DNA of 64,000 nucleotides, taken from the NCBI RefSeq assembly GCF_011398155.1, contig NZ_AP021888.1, positions 2,516,001 to 2,580,000 of the forward strand, written 5' to 3'. A model generated the notes under the pieces. That model was not told the origin of the DNA. It did no database searches and was given only the letters and a program-made list of their open reading frames with translations. Shown here one piece after another: positions 43,111 through 52,705 of this stretch; position 1 is the stretch's first letter, and every line of letters begins with the position of its first letter. Source of the DNA: Thiosulfativibrio zosterae. GTDB lineage: Bacteria; Pseudomonadota; Gammaproteobacteria; Thiomicrospirales; Thiomicrospiraceae. A program made the position numbers and the translations under genes.

Positions 43111-43467
43111 TCAATTTTCGACATCATCCGTTTCCATTAGCAGATCTGCATTCACCCCAAGTACCTGCGACAACCTTAAAAGCGTGTCACCCCTTGGAAT
43201 GCTTTTGTTGCTCTCATAATTGGCAATTTGTGCCTGCGTGCATTGGGTTTTGGTTGCGAGTTCGCTTTGTGACATTCCAAAATACTCACGCCACGCCTTT
43301 AAAAGTGAATAGCCTTGTTCAAGGTTCATCTTAACCACGGCATGGGGTAGGGTATTGCGCTTGCCATCATCTGACTTTCTTAGGCGTTCATAATCTGCAA
43401 TTGGCAAAACGGCAAAGGCTGGAATACCGCCTTGTTGAATAATTTGCACCTCAGTATGTCCGTTCAT
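43111..43467 (-). CDS. Antitoxin: XRE HTH protein with Phd-like N-terminus
   Basis: The protein has 118 residues. Residues 1-35 (VQIIQQGGIPAFAVLPIADY, ERLRKSDDG) look like a Phd/RelB-type segment. Residues 55-115 form a Cro/C1 domain (YSLLKAWREYFGMSQSELAT, KTQCTQAQIANYESNKSIPR, LLRLSQVLGVNADLLM). It overlaps the toxin gene by 17 nt, so translation is coupled. It should neutralise the toxin and repress the operon. The order toxin then antitoxin matches HigBA-type operons. Confidence 0.87.
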   Translation of the reverse strand: MNGHTEVQIIQQGGIPAFAVLPIADYERLRKSDDGKRNTLPHAVVKMNLEQGYSLLKAWREYFGMSQSELATKTQCTQAQIANYESNKSIPRGDTLLRLSQVLGVNADLLMETDDVEN

Positions 43468-43705
43468 CTCTTTTCTTTACCTCTTCAATAAATGCAATCT
43501 CTATGACTTCATCAATATTTAAAAATACTCTGTAATCGCCAACTCTCAAGCGGTGCGAATATTCGTGATTGGTCAGTGTGATTAGGTCAATGTTTGGTTG
43601 GTCAGACTCCAGCGCATCAATGCCCCTCAAAATTCTGCTAATGACTTGCGGGTTATTTAGCTTTTTGAGTTGTTTACGGGCTTTATTTTTCCATTCAACC
43701 TGCAT
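43451..43705 (-). CDS. RelE/ParE-family toxin
   Basis: The protein has 84 residues: MQVEWKNKARKQLKKLNNPQ, VISRILRGIDALESDQPNID, then YSHRLRVGDYRVFLNIDEVI, EIAFIEEVKKRDERTY. The core RLRVGDYRVFLNID and the C-terminal VKKRDERTY are the RelE signature (usually ribosome-dependent mRNA cleavage). It precedes its antitoxin. An inverted repeat AGATATTTATATCT 34 bases upstream is the likely operator. Confidence 0.9.
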   Translation of the reverse strand: MQVEWKNKARKQLKKLNNPQVISRILRGIDALESDQPNIDLITLTNHEYSHRLRVGDYRVFLNIDEVIEIAFIEEVKKRDERTY

Positions 43706-43738
43706 CTAACACCCTTTTTTTAATTGTATATATTAACA

Positions 43739-43752
43739 GATATTTATATCTA
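43739..43752. promoter_or_regulatory. Probable operator of the toxin-antitoxin operon
   Basis: AGATATTTATATCT is a 14-bp interrupted palindrome just upstream of the toxin start, in an AT-rich promoter stretch. Confidence 0.5.
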
Positions 43753-43922
43753 TAATTATATTAAAACCATCAAGATAATGCTTTTGCTTTGCGGTTATGC
43801 CAAAAAAAGCAACCGAAAAGCAACCCACCTGCTTTTATTTCATCCATTACAAAGCCCATGAAACCGTTGTTTTATTCAACCAAAACAGCAAAAAAGCAAG
43901 AAAAGCAGAAAAAGCAACTCAC

Positions 43923-45143
43923 CTAAGCAATGGATTTATTAATCGGTATAACTTTGGCACCACTCACTAGGCTGTCGAGGTAATCGCTCCAGGCCTGCAT
44001 CATTACTGTTCTTTCTTTCAATAGATCAGCTTTGTTGTAAGTTCGTCTTATGCGGTCTTTGTCTAAATGGGCCAGCTGCAACTCAATCACATCTGCATCA
44101 AATCGCAACTCATTCAACATGGTACTTGATGTGTGTCTAAAGCCGTGTGAAGTCATAAAACCCCTGCCTAATGGTTGCCCTGTCTTTGGGTGAATAAAAC
44201 GCATAATGGCTTGGTTTAAAGTTGCTTCACTTAATGGCTTGCCTGTGCTTCTAGCAGACATAAATACATAAGGCTGTTTGCCAGTAACGGGCCGCATGGC
44301 TTCAATAATGGCTAATGCTTGCTCTGACAATGGCACTTGATGTGGGCGCTTCATTTTCATTTCTTCGGCTGGAATGGTGATTAAACGCTTTTCTATGTCG
44401 ATATAATCCCAGCGCAAGAAACGCACATTGTATGGTCTAAGGAAAACATGGGGCAATAGTTCCAAAGCTTTACAAGTGGCAAAGTCACCTTTATATTCTT
44501 TAATGCCATTGAGTAAGATTAAAAAATCCTCTTTAGTAGTCACATGGGCAAAATTAGTATCACGCTTGGGCGTTGGCAATAATCGGCTTATGCTCTCAGC
44601 GGGGTTATTGGTGATTAACTGCATTGCTAGCAGCGTATCAAATGTTTGACGGCAATAGGTAGCCAATAACTTTGCGGTTTCATGTTTTCCAGCATCGGCC
44701 ACTGGTTTGCAGATATTGAGAATATCCACCGCTGTAATCTGCTCTATGGGCTTGCGGTCTAATACTGGAAAGACATAGTTATTTAAACGCTCTAATCGCT
44801 TCTTTAAGGTGTTAGGGCTTAGGTTTAGGATTGTGTTTGTTTCAATGGCGTAATAAGAGAATGGCTTATTCAAGTGACTAGATTCTGTCTGTCTAGGGTC
44901 ACGGTCATTTTCAAGGTTAATTTTGGCCGCCTTATGTTTTTCTCTTGCTTCCAGCAACCCTACTGTTGGATATTCACCAAAGGACAAAGTTATACGCTTA
45001 CCTTGAAATGTGCAGTCATAACGCCACAACTTTGCACCTGTCGCTTTGACTAATACATAAAGATTCCCACCATCTGCGACACGGTAATCCTTTTCTCTAG
45101 GCTTCAAAGCCTTAACCGCTCTGTCCGTTAATTTCTGTGCCAT
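43923..45143 (-). CDS. P4-type tyrosine integrase
   Basis: From the ATG at 45143 (MAQKLTDRAVKAL) it has about 406 residues; an earlier in-frame start at 45167 adds eight. The N-terminal DUF4102-like arm-binding domain (KDYRVADGGNLYVLVKATGA, KLWRYDCTFQGKRITLSFGE, YPTVGLLEARE) is followed by a core-binding domain and a catalytic domain with R in VFLRPYNVRFLRWDYID, HGFRHTSSTMLNE, LAHLDKDRIRRTYNKADLL (nucleophile Tyr near 368) and the family tail MMQAWSDYLD. It lies 130-150 bases from attR and integrates the element into tRNA-Leu. Confidence 0.93.
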   Translation of the reverse strand: MAQKLTDRAVKALKPREKDYRVADGGNLYVLVKATGAKLWRYDCTFQGKRITLSFGEYPTVGLLEAREKHKAAKINLENDRDPRQTESSHLNKPFSYYAIETNTILNLSPNTLKKRLERLNNYVFPVLDRKPIEQITAVDILNICKPVADAGKHETAKLLATYCRQTFDTLLAMQLITNNPAESISRLLPTPKRDTNFAHVTTKEDFLILLNGIKEYKGDFATCKALELLPHVFLRPYNVRFLRWDYIDIEKRLITIPAEEMKMKRPHQVPLSEQALAIIEAMRPVTGKQPYVFMSARSTGKPLSEATLNQAIMRFIHPKTGQPLGRGFMTSHGFRHTSSTMLNELRFDADVIELQLAHLDKDRIRRTYNKADLLKERTVMMQAWSDYLDSLVSGAKVIPINKSIA

Positions 45144-45147
45144 GCTT

Positions 45148-45290
45148 AGTAGTCCGTATAAATCCAATACTGTAAACGATACTGTAAAATTTACAGTATT
45201 GCAATAGAATCTTGCGGATTCTTACGGACTACAAAACCCATTAAGTCATTGATTAATATACTTGTACGGACTAGCATAGACTAGTATTTT
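45148..45290. promoter_or_regulatory. Integrase arm sites and promoter region beside attR
   Basis: ATACTGTAAA occurs twice directly at 45168-45189 and once inverted (TTTACAGTAT) at 45190-45199, matching the pair inside attL. A second motif, TAGTCCGTA, occurs near 45148 and inverted near 45216 and 45266. The integrase promoter must also lie here, so autoregulation is likely. Confidence 0.5.
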
Positions 45291-45294
45291 GTTT

Positions 45295-45349
45295 TCTTCT
45301 TCCGCACCAATACTAAAACCCTAGTTATTGATTTAACTGGGGTTTTTTC
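45295..45349. mobile_element. attR: 55-bp direct repeat
   Basis: An exact copy of 30747-30801: the last 15 bases of tRNA-Leu and the terminator stem-loop. It marks the right end of the element. Confidence 0.93.
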
Positions 45350-45538
45350 ATTTCTAGAGCCTTAAAATTCTTTTTTCCTACACAATTAAATATTTCTTAC
45401 CAACTTATTCTTGATATTTTTTAAGCCAAATGCATTTGTATTGTCCGCTAGATTTGAGTAAAAGACTCATGGCTAAGCGTCCAATTTTTACAAAACAGCG
45501 TAAACTATTGCCTTAAACATTTACTATCAGGAAATATC

Positions 45539-45904
45539 ATGCCTAAGCTTAATTTATGGGGTCAGCCCTTAGAAACTTGTTCACTTGATCCTATGACGGG
45601 ATTTTATCGGGATGGATTGTGCCGCACGGATGAACATGATCGTGGTCGCCATGTGGTGTGTGCTTTAGTTACGGAAGAATTTTTGGCTTTTTCACAGCGC
45701 CAAGGTAATGATTTATCGACGCCTATTCCCGGTATGTTTCCAGGACTTAAGCCGGGTGAGTATTGGTGTTTGTGTGCTTTACGCTGGCTTGAAGCTTACA
45801 GAGCCGGTGTTGCGCCCAAAATTCGGTTTGCTGCCACCGATGAAGCGGTTTTGAATTATGTCACCCTTGAAGAACTCAAACCCTTTGCCTTGGATTTAAA
45901 TTAA
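45539..45904 (+). CDS. DUF2237-family protein
   Basis: The protein has 121 residues, the usual length of the family: LNLWGQPLETCSLDPMTGFY, RDGLCRTDEHDRGRHVVCAL, GNDLSTPIPGMFPGLKPGEY, WCLCALRWLEAYRAGVAPKI. These blocks match the conserved DUF2237 pattern with its invariant Cys, Asp and Trp. Soluble and cytoplasmic; the function of the family is not established. It is the first chromosomal gene right of attR. Confidence 0.93.
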   Translation: MPKLNLWGQPLETCSLDPMTGFYRDGLCRTDEHDRGRHVVCALVTEEFLAFSQRQGNDLSTPIPGMFPGLKPGEYWCLCALRWLEAYRAGVAPKIRFAATDEAVLNYVTLEELKPFALDLN

Positions 45905-46149
45905 TCAACACCTCTTTTTGAATTTTTTAAAGGTTGTACCACTTAAAAAAGTGCAACCTCTCTTTATATAAGTCCCCAGCACATCTTGACCTAAATCAAA
46001 AATTATGTGAAAACTTCGAAATCAAGGCCTATATTCGATTGAAGTAGCCTTTTGGCAAGCTTTATTATATTGACACACCTTAAACCGATATTGTACAGTA
46101 TGTACCACTGAGATACAGGGCAACGGGTAGAGGTCTAAGCCCTTAAGTG

Positions 46150-46542
46150 TTAAGGTGTTTTAGGAAGTTTAGTCTTTTTGGCTATTTCAAGCAGTTGGTT
46201 ATAAGTAACATCATCAATTGTATCGTCTTGAATGGCGAGCAAAATATCACTCAAAATAGCGTGAAGTTGTTCATGTTTGGTCTGTTCAGTTTTTTCTAAA
46301 ACATTTGGCATAGACAGGTCAAAAAAGCTGCGATCAACATCTAGCCAAAAGCTGGATACGCAAAAACAACGCTCAATATGTCTGGCCAATTTTTCGCCCA
46401 CATTGCGGGTAGGATTGATACCAGCAAAGCGACTGACCTGAGTTTGACTGCGTTCAATCCGTTGAGCAAACACCGCCATAGAACCGGCGTGTTTAATCAA
46501 AAGTTGGCAATTTTGTCGACGAATTTCGTGAATGTTTTTCAT
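46150..46542 (-). CDS. Helix-turn-helix regulator divergent from the BLUF gene
   Basis: The protein has 130 residues. The N-terminal part (QNCQLLIKHAGSMAVFAQRI, ERSQTQVSRFAGINPTRNVG, EKLARHIERCFCVSSFWLDV) is a Cro-like HTH with features of phage-type repressors. The C-terminal half is helical and acidic. Only nine bases separate its start from the BLUF start, so both promoters overlap the opposite gene, which suggests that this protein regulates, or is controlled by, the blue-light sensor. Confidence 0.75.
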   Translation of the reverse strand: MKNIHEIRRQNCQLLIKHAGSMAVFAQRIERSQTQVSRFAGINPTRNVGEKLARHIERCFCVSSFWLDVDRSFFDLSMPNVLEKTEQTKHEQLHAILSDILLAIQDDTIDDVTYNQLLEIAKKTKLPKTP

Positions 46543-46551
46543 AGTTTGCCC

Positions 46552-47046
46552 ATGTTAAACAGTGACGATTTTAAAGTACATGACCAAATGGTACATAAAG
46601 TGAAAAATAACCTTATAGAAATAGCTTATACCAGTCACGCTCAAGCCCCTCTCTCAATTGAAGCGCTTGCCGAGGTTTTAAAACAAGCTCGTAACTTCAA
46701 TACCTATAACAATATTACAGGACTCTTACTTTATAAAGATGGCTCTTTTTTTCAAGTGCTTGAAGGTCCCGCCGAAACCGTTGAATATTTGTATCAAAAA
46801 ATAAAGCGCGATTTGCGCCATGACAAGGTTAAAACCCTTTATCAGCGGCCTTTAGCCAAACGCAACTTTTTAGACTGGGCCATGTTGTTTCACGATATCT
46901 CAAACTTTGAAAGCGACGGCATCACCCCCAAAATGCAAGACCTTCCTGGATACCTACCCTTCGACTGCCCCGAAACGGCATTTGATGAATGGATAAAACC
47001 CAGTGTCGCTAAGGTACTCATAGAAGCATTTCGTCACCATGCTTAA
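46552..47046 (+). CDS. BLUF-domain blue-light sensor
   Basis: About 164 residues from 46552, or 152 from the ATG at 46588 (MVHKVKNNLIEIAYTSHAQA). The flavin-binding residues of BLUF proteins are all visible: Tyr in IAYTS, Asn in FNTYNNITGLLLYKDGSF, Gln in FFQVLEGP and the W/M pair in FLDWAMLF. After the domain there is only a short helical tail, so it is a stand-alone BLUF acting through protein contact. Neighbours are an HTH regulator and cyclic-di-GMP and chemotaxis-type proteins. Confidence 0.92.
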   Translation: MLNSDDFKVHDQMVHKVKNNLIEIAYTSHAQAPLSIEALAEVLKQARNFNTYNNITGLLLYKDGSFFQVLEGPAETVEYLYQKIKRDLRHDKVKTLYQRPLAKRNFLDWAMLFHDISNFESDGITPKMQDLPGYLPFDCPETAFDEWIKPSVAKVLIEAFRHHA

Positions 47047-47077
47047 TCATGCTTAATCAAACTTTAAAGGATTTAAA

Positions 47078-50011
47078 GTGAGCCAGTCCCCACAAACACC
47101 TCCGACAGAATCACCCCATTACAACGGATATGTGGTCGGAATAGGGGCATCGGCTGGCGGTCTTGAAGCGCTTGAACGCTTTTTTTCAACTTGCCCAAAC
47201 AATACTGGGATGGCATTTGTGGTGGTGCAGCATTTATCACCAGACCACAAAAGCATGATGTCGGACTTGCTTGCCCGCTACACTCAAATGCCCATTCACC
47301 TCGTGGAACATGGCATGAAAATCGAAGCCAACAAGGTGTTTCTTATCCCCGCTGGCACACTGATGCGCATAGTAAACCATCATTTTCAGCTCACGCGAAA
47401 ATCCCCGCATGTTCTCACCTTGCCGATTGATATCTTTCTAAATTCTCTCTCTGAAAACTCCAAGGCGCATGCCATAGGCGTTATTTTATCTGGCACAGGT
47501 TCAGACGGCACGCGCGGCGCCTATGCCATTAATGATGCGGGTGGATTTTTACTGGCACAAGACCCAACCACGGCTAAATTTGATGGCATGCCCAACAGTG
47601 TGATTGCCACAGGTTTGGTTGATGAAATTTTGCCCCCAGAAGCCTTAGCAGAACGCATCGTTGCACATATTAAAAATCCCCAAAAGAGAGTTGCAACCAA
47701 CAACACCCTCAGCAGTGAACGCCCTTTTGATGAAGAATCTGCATTAGAAATGATATTTCAGCGTTTAGCGCAAGCCGGTGGCGTCGATTTTCACGACTAT
47801 AAAATGGCTACGGTTTCTCGCCGACTTGAACGCCGTATGCAAGTTAAACGCATTGCCAATATGCAAGACTATGCCCTATTACTTGAAGAAGACAACACCG
47901 AAGTTGCCAACCTAAGACGCGAACTTTTTATCCCCGTTACCAGCTTCTTTAGAGATACCCTGGCTTTTGAAGAATTAGCCAAAGTCGCGATTCAAGATAT
48001 CGTCACCAAAGTCGCCGTGGGCGAAACCATTCGGGTTTGGAGTGCCGGCGTTGCCACCGGGGAAGAAGTCTATTCCATCGCCATGCTTTTTATGGAAGCC
48101 TTTGAGCGTGAAAAACGCTGGCCAAACCTCAAAATATTTGCCACCGATGCCAACCCGCTGATTTTAGAAACCGCGGCGGCGGGGCAATACCCAGAGTCGG
48201 TGGCTGCTGAACTCACCCCAGAAAGATTAGAAAGATTTTTCCATAAAACCGGCTCGGTTTATACCGTTAAACCCGAACTGCGTCAATGCGTGGTTTTTGC
48301 ACGCCATAACCTTTTAGTAGACCCGCCCTTTACCCGTATGGATTTAGTGTCTTGCCGCAACACCTTAATTTACTTTAAGTCTGAAGCACAAGTGAGAGCC
48401 TTGCATCGTTTGCAATATGCGGCGCGTTCTGAAGGATATTTGTTTTTAGGTTCCAGCGAATCCTTGGCCGGCATGAGTAAAGGCTTCACGACTCTGAGCA
48501 ATAAATACAAGTTATTTCAGCGCACTCAAGTCAGTTTGCCCTTTATTTTAGAAGCCAACATCAGCGACAACCAACTCTACATGCCGCACGCCATTAAGCG
48601 CCAACGCACCCAATTGCGTAGCCGAGTGTTAAATGATATTTCCCTGATTGATGAATCCACTGCCAACTTATTAAAAGCCTATACGCCACCGGCGATTTTG
48701 GTCAACGAACGCCATGAAGTGGTTCATATTTTTGGTGATTTACAAGCCTACCTCAGGCTAAGAGAAGGCTCTGCCAGTTTAGATGTTAATCGCATCCTGC
48801 CCGAAATCTTGGTGTCGGTGGTGTCGGCTTTATTATTTAAAGCGCTCAAAGACAAAACCACTTTGTATTCAGACATGGTTACCCTCAAAGCCAACGACCT
48901 TTCACAACGCACACTGCGCATTTGCGTCAGACCGATTGTTATAGAATCAGATGAGCGCTTTGCACTCGTGGTTTTTGAAGAGCAAAATTTGGCAGGCAAG
49001 CTCGACTTGAAGGTGGTTGATATCGACGCCGAAACCAGTGCCCGAATCGAAATACTGCAACAAGAATTAGCCGCCACCCGTGAAAGCCTGCAAGCCACCA
49101 TTGAAGAGCTTGAAACCTCCAACGAAGAACTGCAAGCCACCAATGAAGAACTCATGGCCTCTAATGAAGAATTGCAAAGTTCAAACGAAGAGCTGCAATC
49201 CGTAAACGAAGAAATGAACACCGTTAATGCCGAGTTCCAAGAAAAAGTATTGCGCCTTAATCAAGCCAATGCCGACCTCGACAGCATGGCCATGGCGGTT
49301 GGCGTAGCCACCATTTTTGTAGACCCGCAGCTGCAAATTACCCGCTTTACGCCAGATACCGTTGGGTTATTTAAGTTACGCGACTCAGACATTGGCCGCC
49401 CGCTCAGCGATATTCGTCATACTTTGCACAATGCCGACTTAACGCAATATTTTGAAAAAACCCTGCAAACTGGGCGAATTTTCGAGCAAGAAATCAGCAG
49501 TGAAAATGGCAACACCTATTTATTGCGCATTCTACCCTATCATGTAGCCTCCAACCCCTTGCCTGGTGCAGTCGCGACCTTAACAGATGTCAGTGCCATC
49601 CAAGACAAATTGCGCCTGCAATCCATTCTAGATGCCTTACCCGAACATGTTGCGGTATTGGCCAATGATGGCACCATTGCCATGGTCAATACCGCATGGA
49701 AACGCTTTGCTAAAGCCAATGGCGATCCATTGCTCAAGTTCTCAGGGGTGGGCAATAACTACCTAGAATCTTGTCATGTGATGGACGATAGCGCAGACCC
49801 TTCTATCCAAAAAGCCTACTATGGCGTTAAAGCAGTTTTAGAAGGGCAAACGGCATTTTTCAGCCTCAAATACCCTTGTCACAGCCCAACTGAAAAACGC
49901 TGGTTTGTGATGAATGTTGCCCCCATCCTAGGTCATTACGAATATGGTGTCGTGGTCAGCCACAACAATATTACCGCCTGGATTGAAGACCAAACCCATG
50001 AATTCGACTGA
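47078..50011 (+). CDS. CheB-CheR-PAS fusion protein
   Basis: The protein has 977 residues and starts with GTG behind AAAGGA. The CheB methylesterase domain (about 15-195) has Ser25 ([12 protein letters not shown]), His52 ([11 protein letters not shown]) and Asp143 ([10 protein letters not shown]). The CheR domain (about 222-485) has the SAM site [18 protein letters not shown] and NTLIYF. A long coiled coil follows (near 655-720; repeats of SNEELQ/TNEELM), then two PAS domains. There is no receiver domain, so control probably comes through the PAS part. Family members link chemosensory-type methylation to two-component signalling. The next gene overlaps by 14 nt. Confidence 0.93.
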   Translation: MSQSPQTPPTESPHYNGYVVGIGASAGGLEALERFFSTCPNNTGMAFVVVQHLSPDHKSMMSDLLARYTQMPIHLVEHGMKIEANKVFLIPAGTLMRIVNHHFQLTRKSPHVLTLPIDIFLNSLSENSKAHAIGVILSGTGSDGTRGAYAINDAGGFLLAQDPTTAKFDGMPNSVIATGLVDEILPPEALAERIVAHIKNPQKRVATNNTLSSERPFDEESALEMIFQRLAQAGGVDFHDYKMATVSRRLERRMQVKRIANMQDYALLLEEDNTEVANLRRELFIPVTSFFRDTLAFEELAKVAIQDIVTKVAVGETIRVWSAGVATGEEVYSIAMLFMEAFEREKRWPNLKIFATDANPLILETAAAGQYPESVAAELTPERLERFFHKTGSVYTVKPELRQCVVFARHNLLVDPPFTRMDLVSCRNTLIYFKSEAQVRALHRLQYAARSEGYLFLGSSESLAGMSKGFTTLSNKYKLFQRTQVSLPFILEANISDNQLYMPHAIKRQRTQLRSRVLNDISLIDESTANLLKAYTPPAILVNERHEVVHIFGDLQAYLRLREGSASLDVNRILPEILVSVVSALLFKALKDKTTLYSDMVTLKANDLSQRTLRICVRPIVIESDERFALVVFEEQNLAGKLDLKVVDIDAETSARIEILQQELAATRESLQATIEELETSNEELQATNEELMASNEELQSSNEELQSVNEEMNTVNAEFQEKVLRLNQANADLDSMAMAVGVATIFVDPQLQITRFTPDTVGLFKLRDSDIGRPLSDIRHTLHNADLTQYFEKTLQTGRIFEQEISSENGNTYLLRILPYHVASNPLPGAVATLTDVSAIQDKLRLQSILDALPEHVAVLANDGTIAMVNTAWKRFAKANGDPLLKFSGVGNNYLESCHVMDDSADPSIQKAYYGVKAVLEGQTAFFSLKYPCHSPTEKRWFVMNVAPILGHYEYGVVVSHNNITAWIEDQTHEFD

Positions 50012-52655
50012 AACACCCGCGCCAGACAGCATTTTAAGCCAAGAAGAACGCTCTAAACTCAGAGATAGAGCCTTACAAGCCCTCTCCAATGGCGACTTGC
50101 AACTCGAAGGCGTCACTCCAGCGCAACAAGCCAACCTAGACAGCGTGTTTGAAGAATTGCGTGTCTACCAAGCAGAGTTGGAAATTCAAAATCAAACCCT
50201 GCGTTTAGCGCAAAACCAATTGCAAAGCAGCCAAACGCTTTATCAAATGCTCTTTGAGTCTTTGCCCGTAGCTGCCCTGCTGATCAACGCCATGGGCGTT
50301 ATTAATGAAATCAACCATCAAGCCCTCAAGCTGTTACAACTCAAAAAACGCCACCATCTGCTTAATCACTCTTTGTATCGCTACTTTTCGCAAGACAGCG
50401 CCAGTTGGCTTGCCCAAAACTTAACCCGCGAATCCTCACTCAGCCTGCGCGAACAAACCCTAGAGCTCTATACCTCCGAAGGCACTCAGGTCGTGGCGGG
50501 GCATCTAGTCAGACTGCCATCTAGCCAAGGCTATGGCAATGGCCAAGCAGATGCCCAGTTCATTTTATTACTGGTCGATTTGAGTCTAGAAATCGCCAAA
50601 CAAGAACAATGGCAACTGTTTGAGTCGATTATCAATAACAGCCCAACACTTGTCTATGCGTTTGACCGCGAAGGCAAATGCATTCTTGCCAATAACAAAC
50701 TCGCCGAACTGGTGGGGTTAGAAGACGCTAATCAACTGATTGGTAAAGACCGTTATGATCTCATGGGCGAGCAAGATGCCAAAAACCACTTTAATAACGA
50801 TGGCTTGGTTTTAAGCACTCATCACCCCATTAATTACGAAGAGCATTTCTTCAAAGATGGTAAAGAGCACTTTTTCTTCAGCAATAAATTCCCGCTTAAA
50901 AACCTTAACAACGAGATTTATGCTGTTGCAGGTATTTCGCTGGATATTACCGAACAACGCCTCAGCGAAATGCGTCTTAAGATTGCCTTGCAAGTTTTCT
51001 CTCAAGGCCAAGAAGGCATTATGATTTGCAATCAAAACAACCAAATCTTGTCAGTTAACAAGGCTTTTGAAAACATCACAGGCTATAACGAAAAATCTGT
51101 CCTCGGCAAAAACCCCAGCGTATTATCCTCTGGCAAACATCCCAAAAGTTTTTATGAAAAAATGTGGCAAACCCTCTTAAGCGAAGGCAAATGGTCAGGT
51201 GAAATTTGGAACCGCCGCAAAACTGGCGAAGTCTATCCGCAATTTCTCACCATCAGCCTGGTTTACGACGACAAACATCAAGTCAGTCACTATCTTGGGG
51301 TTTTCAGTGACATTACCGCTCGAAAACTCGCCGAAGAAGAAATTCAACAACTGGCTTTTTACGACTCTCTCACCGGTACCGCCAATCGCTTTTTATTACG
51401 AGAACGGGTTGAGCAAAAACTCAAAGAAGTAGAGCGTACCCTAATAGAATTTGCCATTTTGTATATCGACCTAGACCACTTTAAAGAAATTAACGATGTC
51501 TACGGCCATGGCGCAGGTGACAGCCTGCTTAAAGAAGTGACGCAACGCATCCAAACCCAAATTCGCAAACAAGACACCCTAAGCCGCATTGGCGGTGACG
51601 AATTTGTGTTAATGCTCGATGCCATAGAATGTGAAGCCGCCGCGCATACCGCCCAAAAATTGGTGGGCATTTTAACCGCGCCTTATTTTGTCAATGATGT
51701 GGAAATGAATATTTCAGCCTCCATCGGCTTGGCCATTTATCCCGACCACGGTCAAGACTTTGAAACCCTACTTAAATTCGCCGATGTTGCCATGTACTAT
51801 TCCAAAACCAATGGTCGCAATAGCTACACGGTTTTTGAAGACTGGATGATTAAATCCTCACAAGATTTCGTCACCATTGATGTGGCCTTGCGTAATGCGC
51901 TAATTCACCAAAAACTCACCCTGGTTTTTCAGCCCCAGGTTAACTTCCAAAACCATCAACTAGAAGGCTTTGAAGCCCTTTTGCGTTGGAACCACCCAGA
52001 AATGGGCAATATCTCACCCGCCGACTTTATTCCCATCGCCGAAAAATCGGATCTCATCATCGATATTTCTGACTGGGTGATTCAACAGAGTTTGCAAATG
52101 CTCAGCCAGTTGCAACAGGCAGGCTTTAACGCCCCCAGAGTCAGTGTGAATATTTCATCCAGAGAATTCATTCACCCGGCCTTTATTAAGCGCATTAAAA
52201 ATCACTTGGCGCTTTTCCCTAATTTAAGCGCTCAATGTTTAGAATTAGAGTTAACCGAACGCGTTGCCATGCACGACCTAGATAAGGTTAGAATGATTTT
52301 TGAGCAACTCCATGCGCTGGGTGTTTGCATCGCACTGGATGATTTTGGAACCGGCTATTCTTCTTTGAATACCCTCAAAAATCTCCCGCTGCAAACCCTT
52401 AAAGTGGATATGTCTTTTGTTAAAGAAGTGATTGTTTCACCTGAAGATACGGGCGTGTGCAATGCCATCATAGCCATGGCCAAAGCGCTCAAACTCAAAA
52501 CCGTGGTGGAAGGCGTTGAAAACCCAGCGCAAGTCGCCTTTTTTGAAAACGCAGGCGCCGACACGGCACAAGGCTATTGGTTCGCCAAACCCATGGCACT
52601 CCCAGCACTGCAACATTGGTTAAAAACCTGGGAAAAAGCAACGCAAAAACCCTAA
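49998..52655 (+). CDS. PAS-PAS-GGDEF-EAL cyclic-di-GMP enzyme
   Basis: From the ATG at 49998 ([13 protein letters not shown]), inside the end of the preceding gene, it has about 885 residues. Three PAS-like sensor stretches (LYQMLFESLPVAALLINAMG, FESIINNSPTLVYAFDREGK, ALQVFSQGQEGIMICNQNNQ) precede GGDEF (SRIGGDEFVLML near 531) and EAL (GFEALLRWNHPEMG near 658; LDDFGTGYSSLNTLK; VVEGVENPAQVAFF). Both catalytic signatures look intact, so it could make or degrade c-di-GMP. No membrane segment. Overlap with the CheB-CheR-PAS gene suggests one signalling unit with the BLUF gene. Confidence 0.92.
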   Translation: MNSTETPAPDSILSQEERSKLRDRALQALSNGDLQLEGVTPAQQANLDSVFEELRVYQAELEIQNQTLRLAQNQLQSSQTLYQMLFESLPVAALLINAMGVINEINHQALKLLQLKKRHHLLNHSLYRYFSQDSASWLAQNLTRESSLSLREQTLELYTSEGTQVVAGHLVRLPSSQGYGNGQADAQFILLLVDLSLEIAKQEQWQLFESIINNSPTLVYAFDREGKCILANNKLAELVGLEDANQLIGKDRYDLMGEQDAKNHFNNDGLVLSTHHPINYEEHFFKDGKEHFFFSNKFPLKNLNNEIYAVAGISLDITEQRLSEMRLKIALQVFSQGQEGIMICNQNNQILSVNKAFENITGYNEKSVLGKNPSVLSSGKHPKSFYEKMWQTLLSEGKWSGEIWNRRKTGEVYPQFLTISLVYDDKHQVSHYLGVFSDITARKLAEEEIQQLAFYDSLTGTANRFLLRERVEQKLKEVERTLIEFAILYIDLDHFKEINDVYGHGAGDSLLKEVTQRIQTQIRKQDTLSRIGGDEFVLMLDAIECEAAAHTAQKLVGILTAPYFVNDVEMNISASIGLAIYPDHGQDFETLLKFADVAMYYSKTNGRNSYTVFEDWMIKSSQDFVTIDVALRNALIHQKLTLVFQPQVNFQNHQLEGFEALLRWNHPEMGNISPADFIPIAEKSDLIIDISDWVIQQSLQMLSQLQQAGFNAPRVSVNISSREFIHPAFIKRIKNHLALFPNLSAQCLELELTERVAMHDLDKVRMIFEQLHALGVCIALDDFGTGYSSLNTLKNLPLQTLKVDMSFVKEVIVSPEDTGVCNAIIAMAKALKLKTVVEGVENPAQVAFFENAGADTAQGYWFAKPMALPALQHWLKTWEKATQKP

Positions 52656-52669
52656 AATCCCAAAAAACC

Positions 52670-52705
52670 GCCCTAAAACCAACCAGGCCTGGTCATTTTT
52701 AGGGC
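52670..52705. terminator. Hairpin with ACCAGGCCTGGT core between convergent genes
   Basis: GCCCTAAAA ... TTTTTAGGGC encloses AACCAGGCCTGGT, giving a long near-perfect stem between the GGDEF-EAL gene and the convergent flavin reductase, whose stop codon lies in one arm. Probably a bidirectional terminator built from the repeat family. Confidence 0.55.

Larger units (their letters stand above)
30747..45349. mobile_element. Integrative element (P4-like satellite or island) in tRNA-Leu
   Basis: About 14.5 kb bounded by 55-bp direct repeats. It contains a P4-type integrase next to attR, an AlpA-like regulator, a primase and DUF927 helicase, an iteron cluster, a toxin-antitoxin pair, a nuclease/pseudo-metallopeptidase pair and a decayed phage polyvalent gene. 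No capsid, terminase or conjugation genes are visible, so it depends on a helper for transfer. The integrase sits at the end away from the tRNA, the less usual arrangement. Confidence 0.88.

Noticed and set aside
48748..49221. Long minus-strand frame rich in Ser and Cys
   Set aside because: It is the antisense of the Glu/Asn-rich coiled coil of the CheB-CheR-PAS gene.
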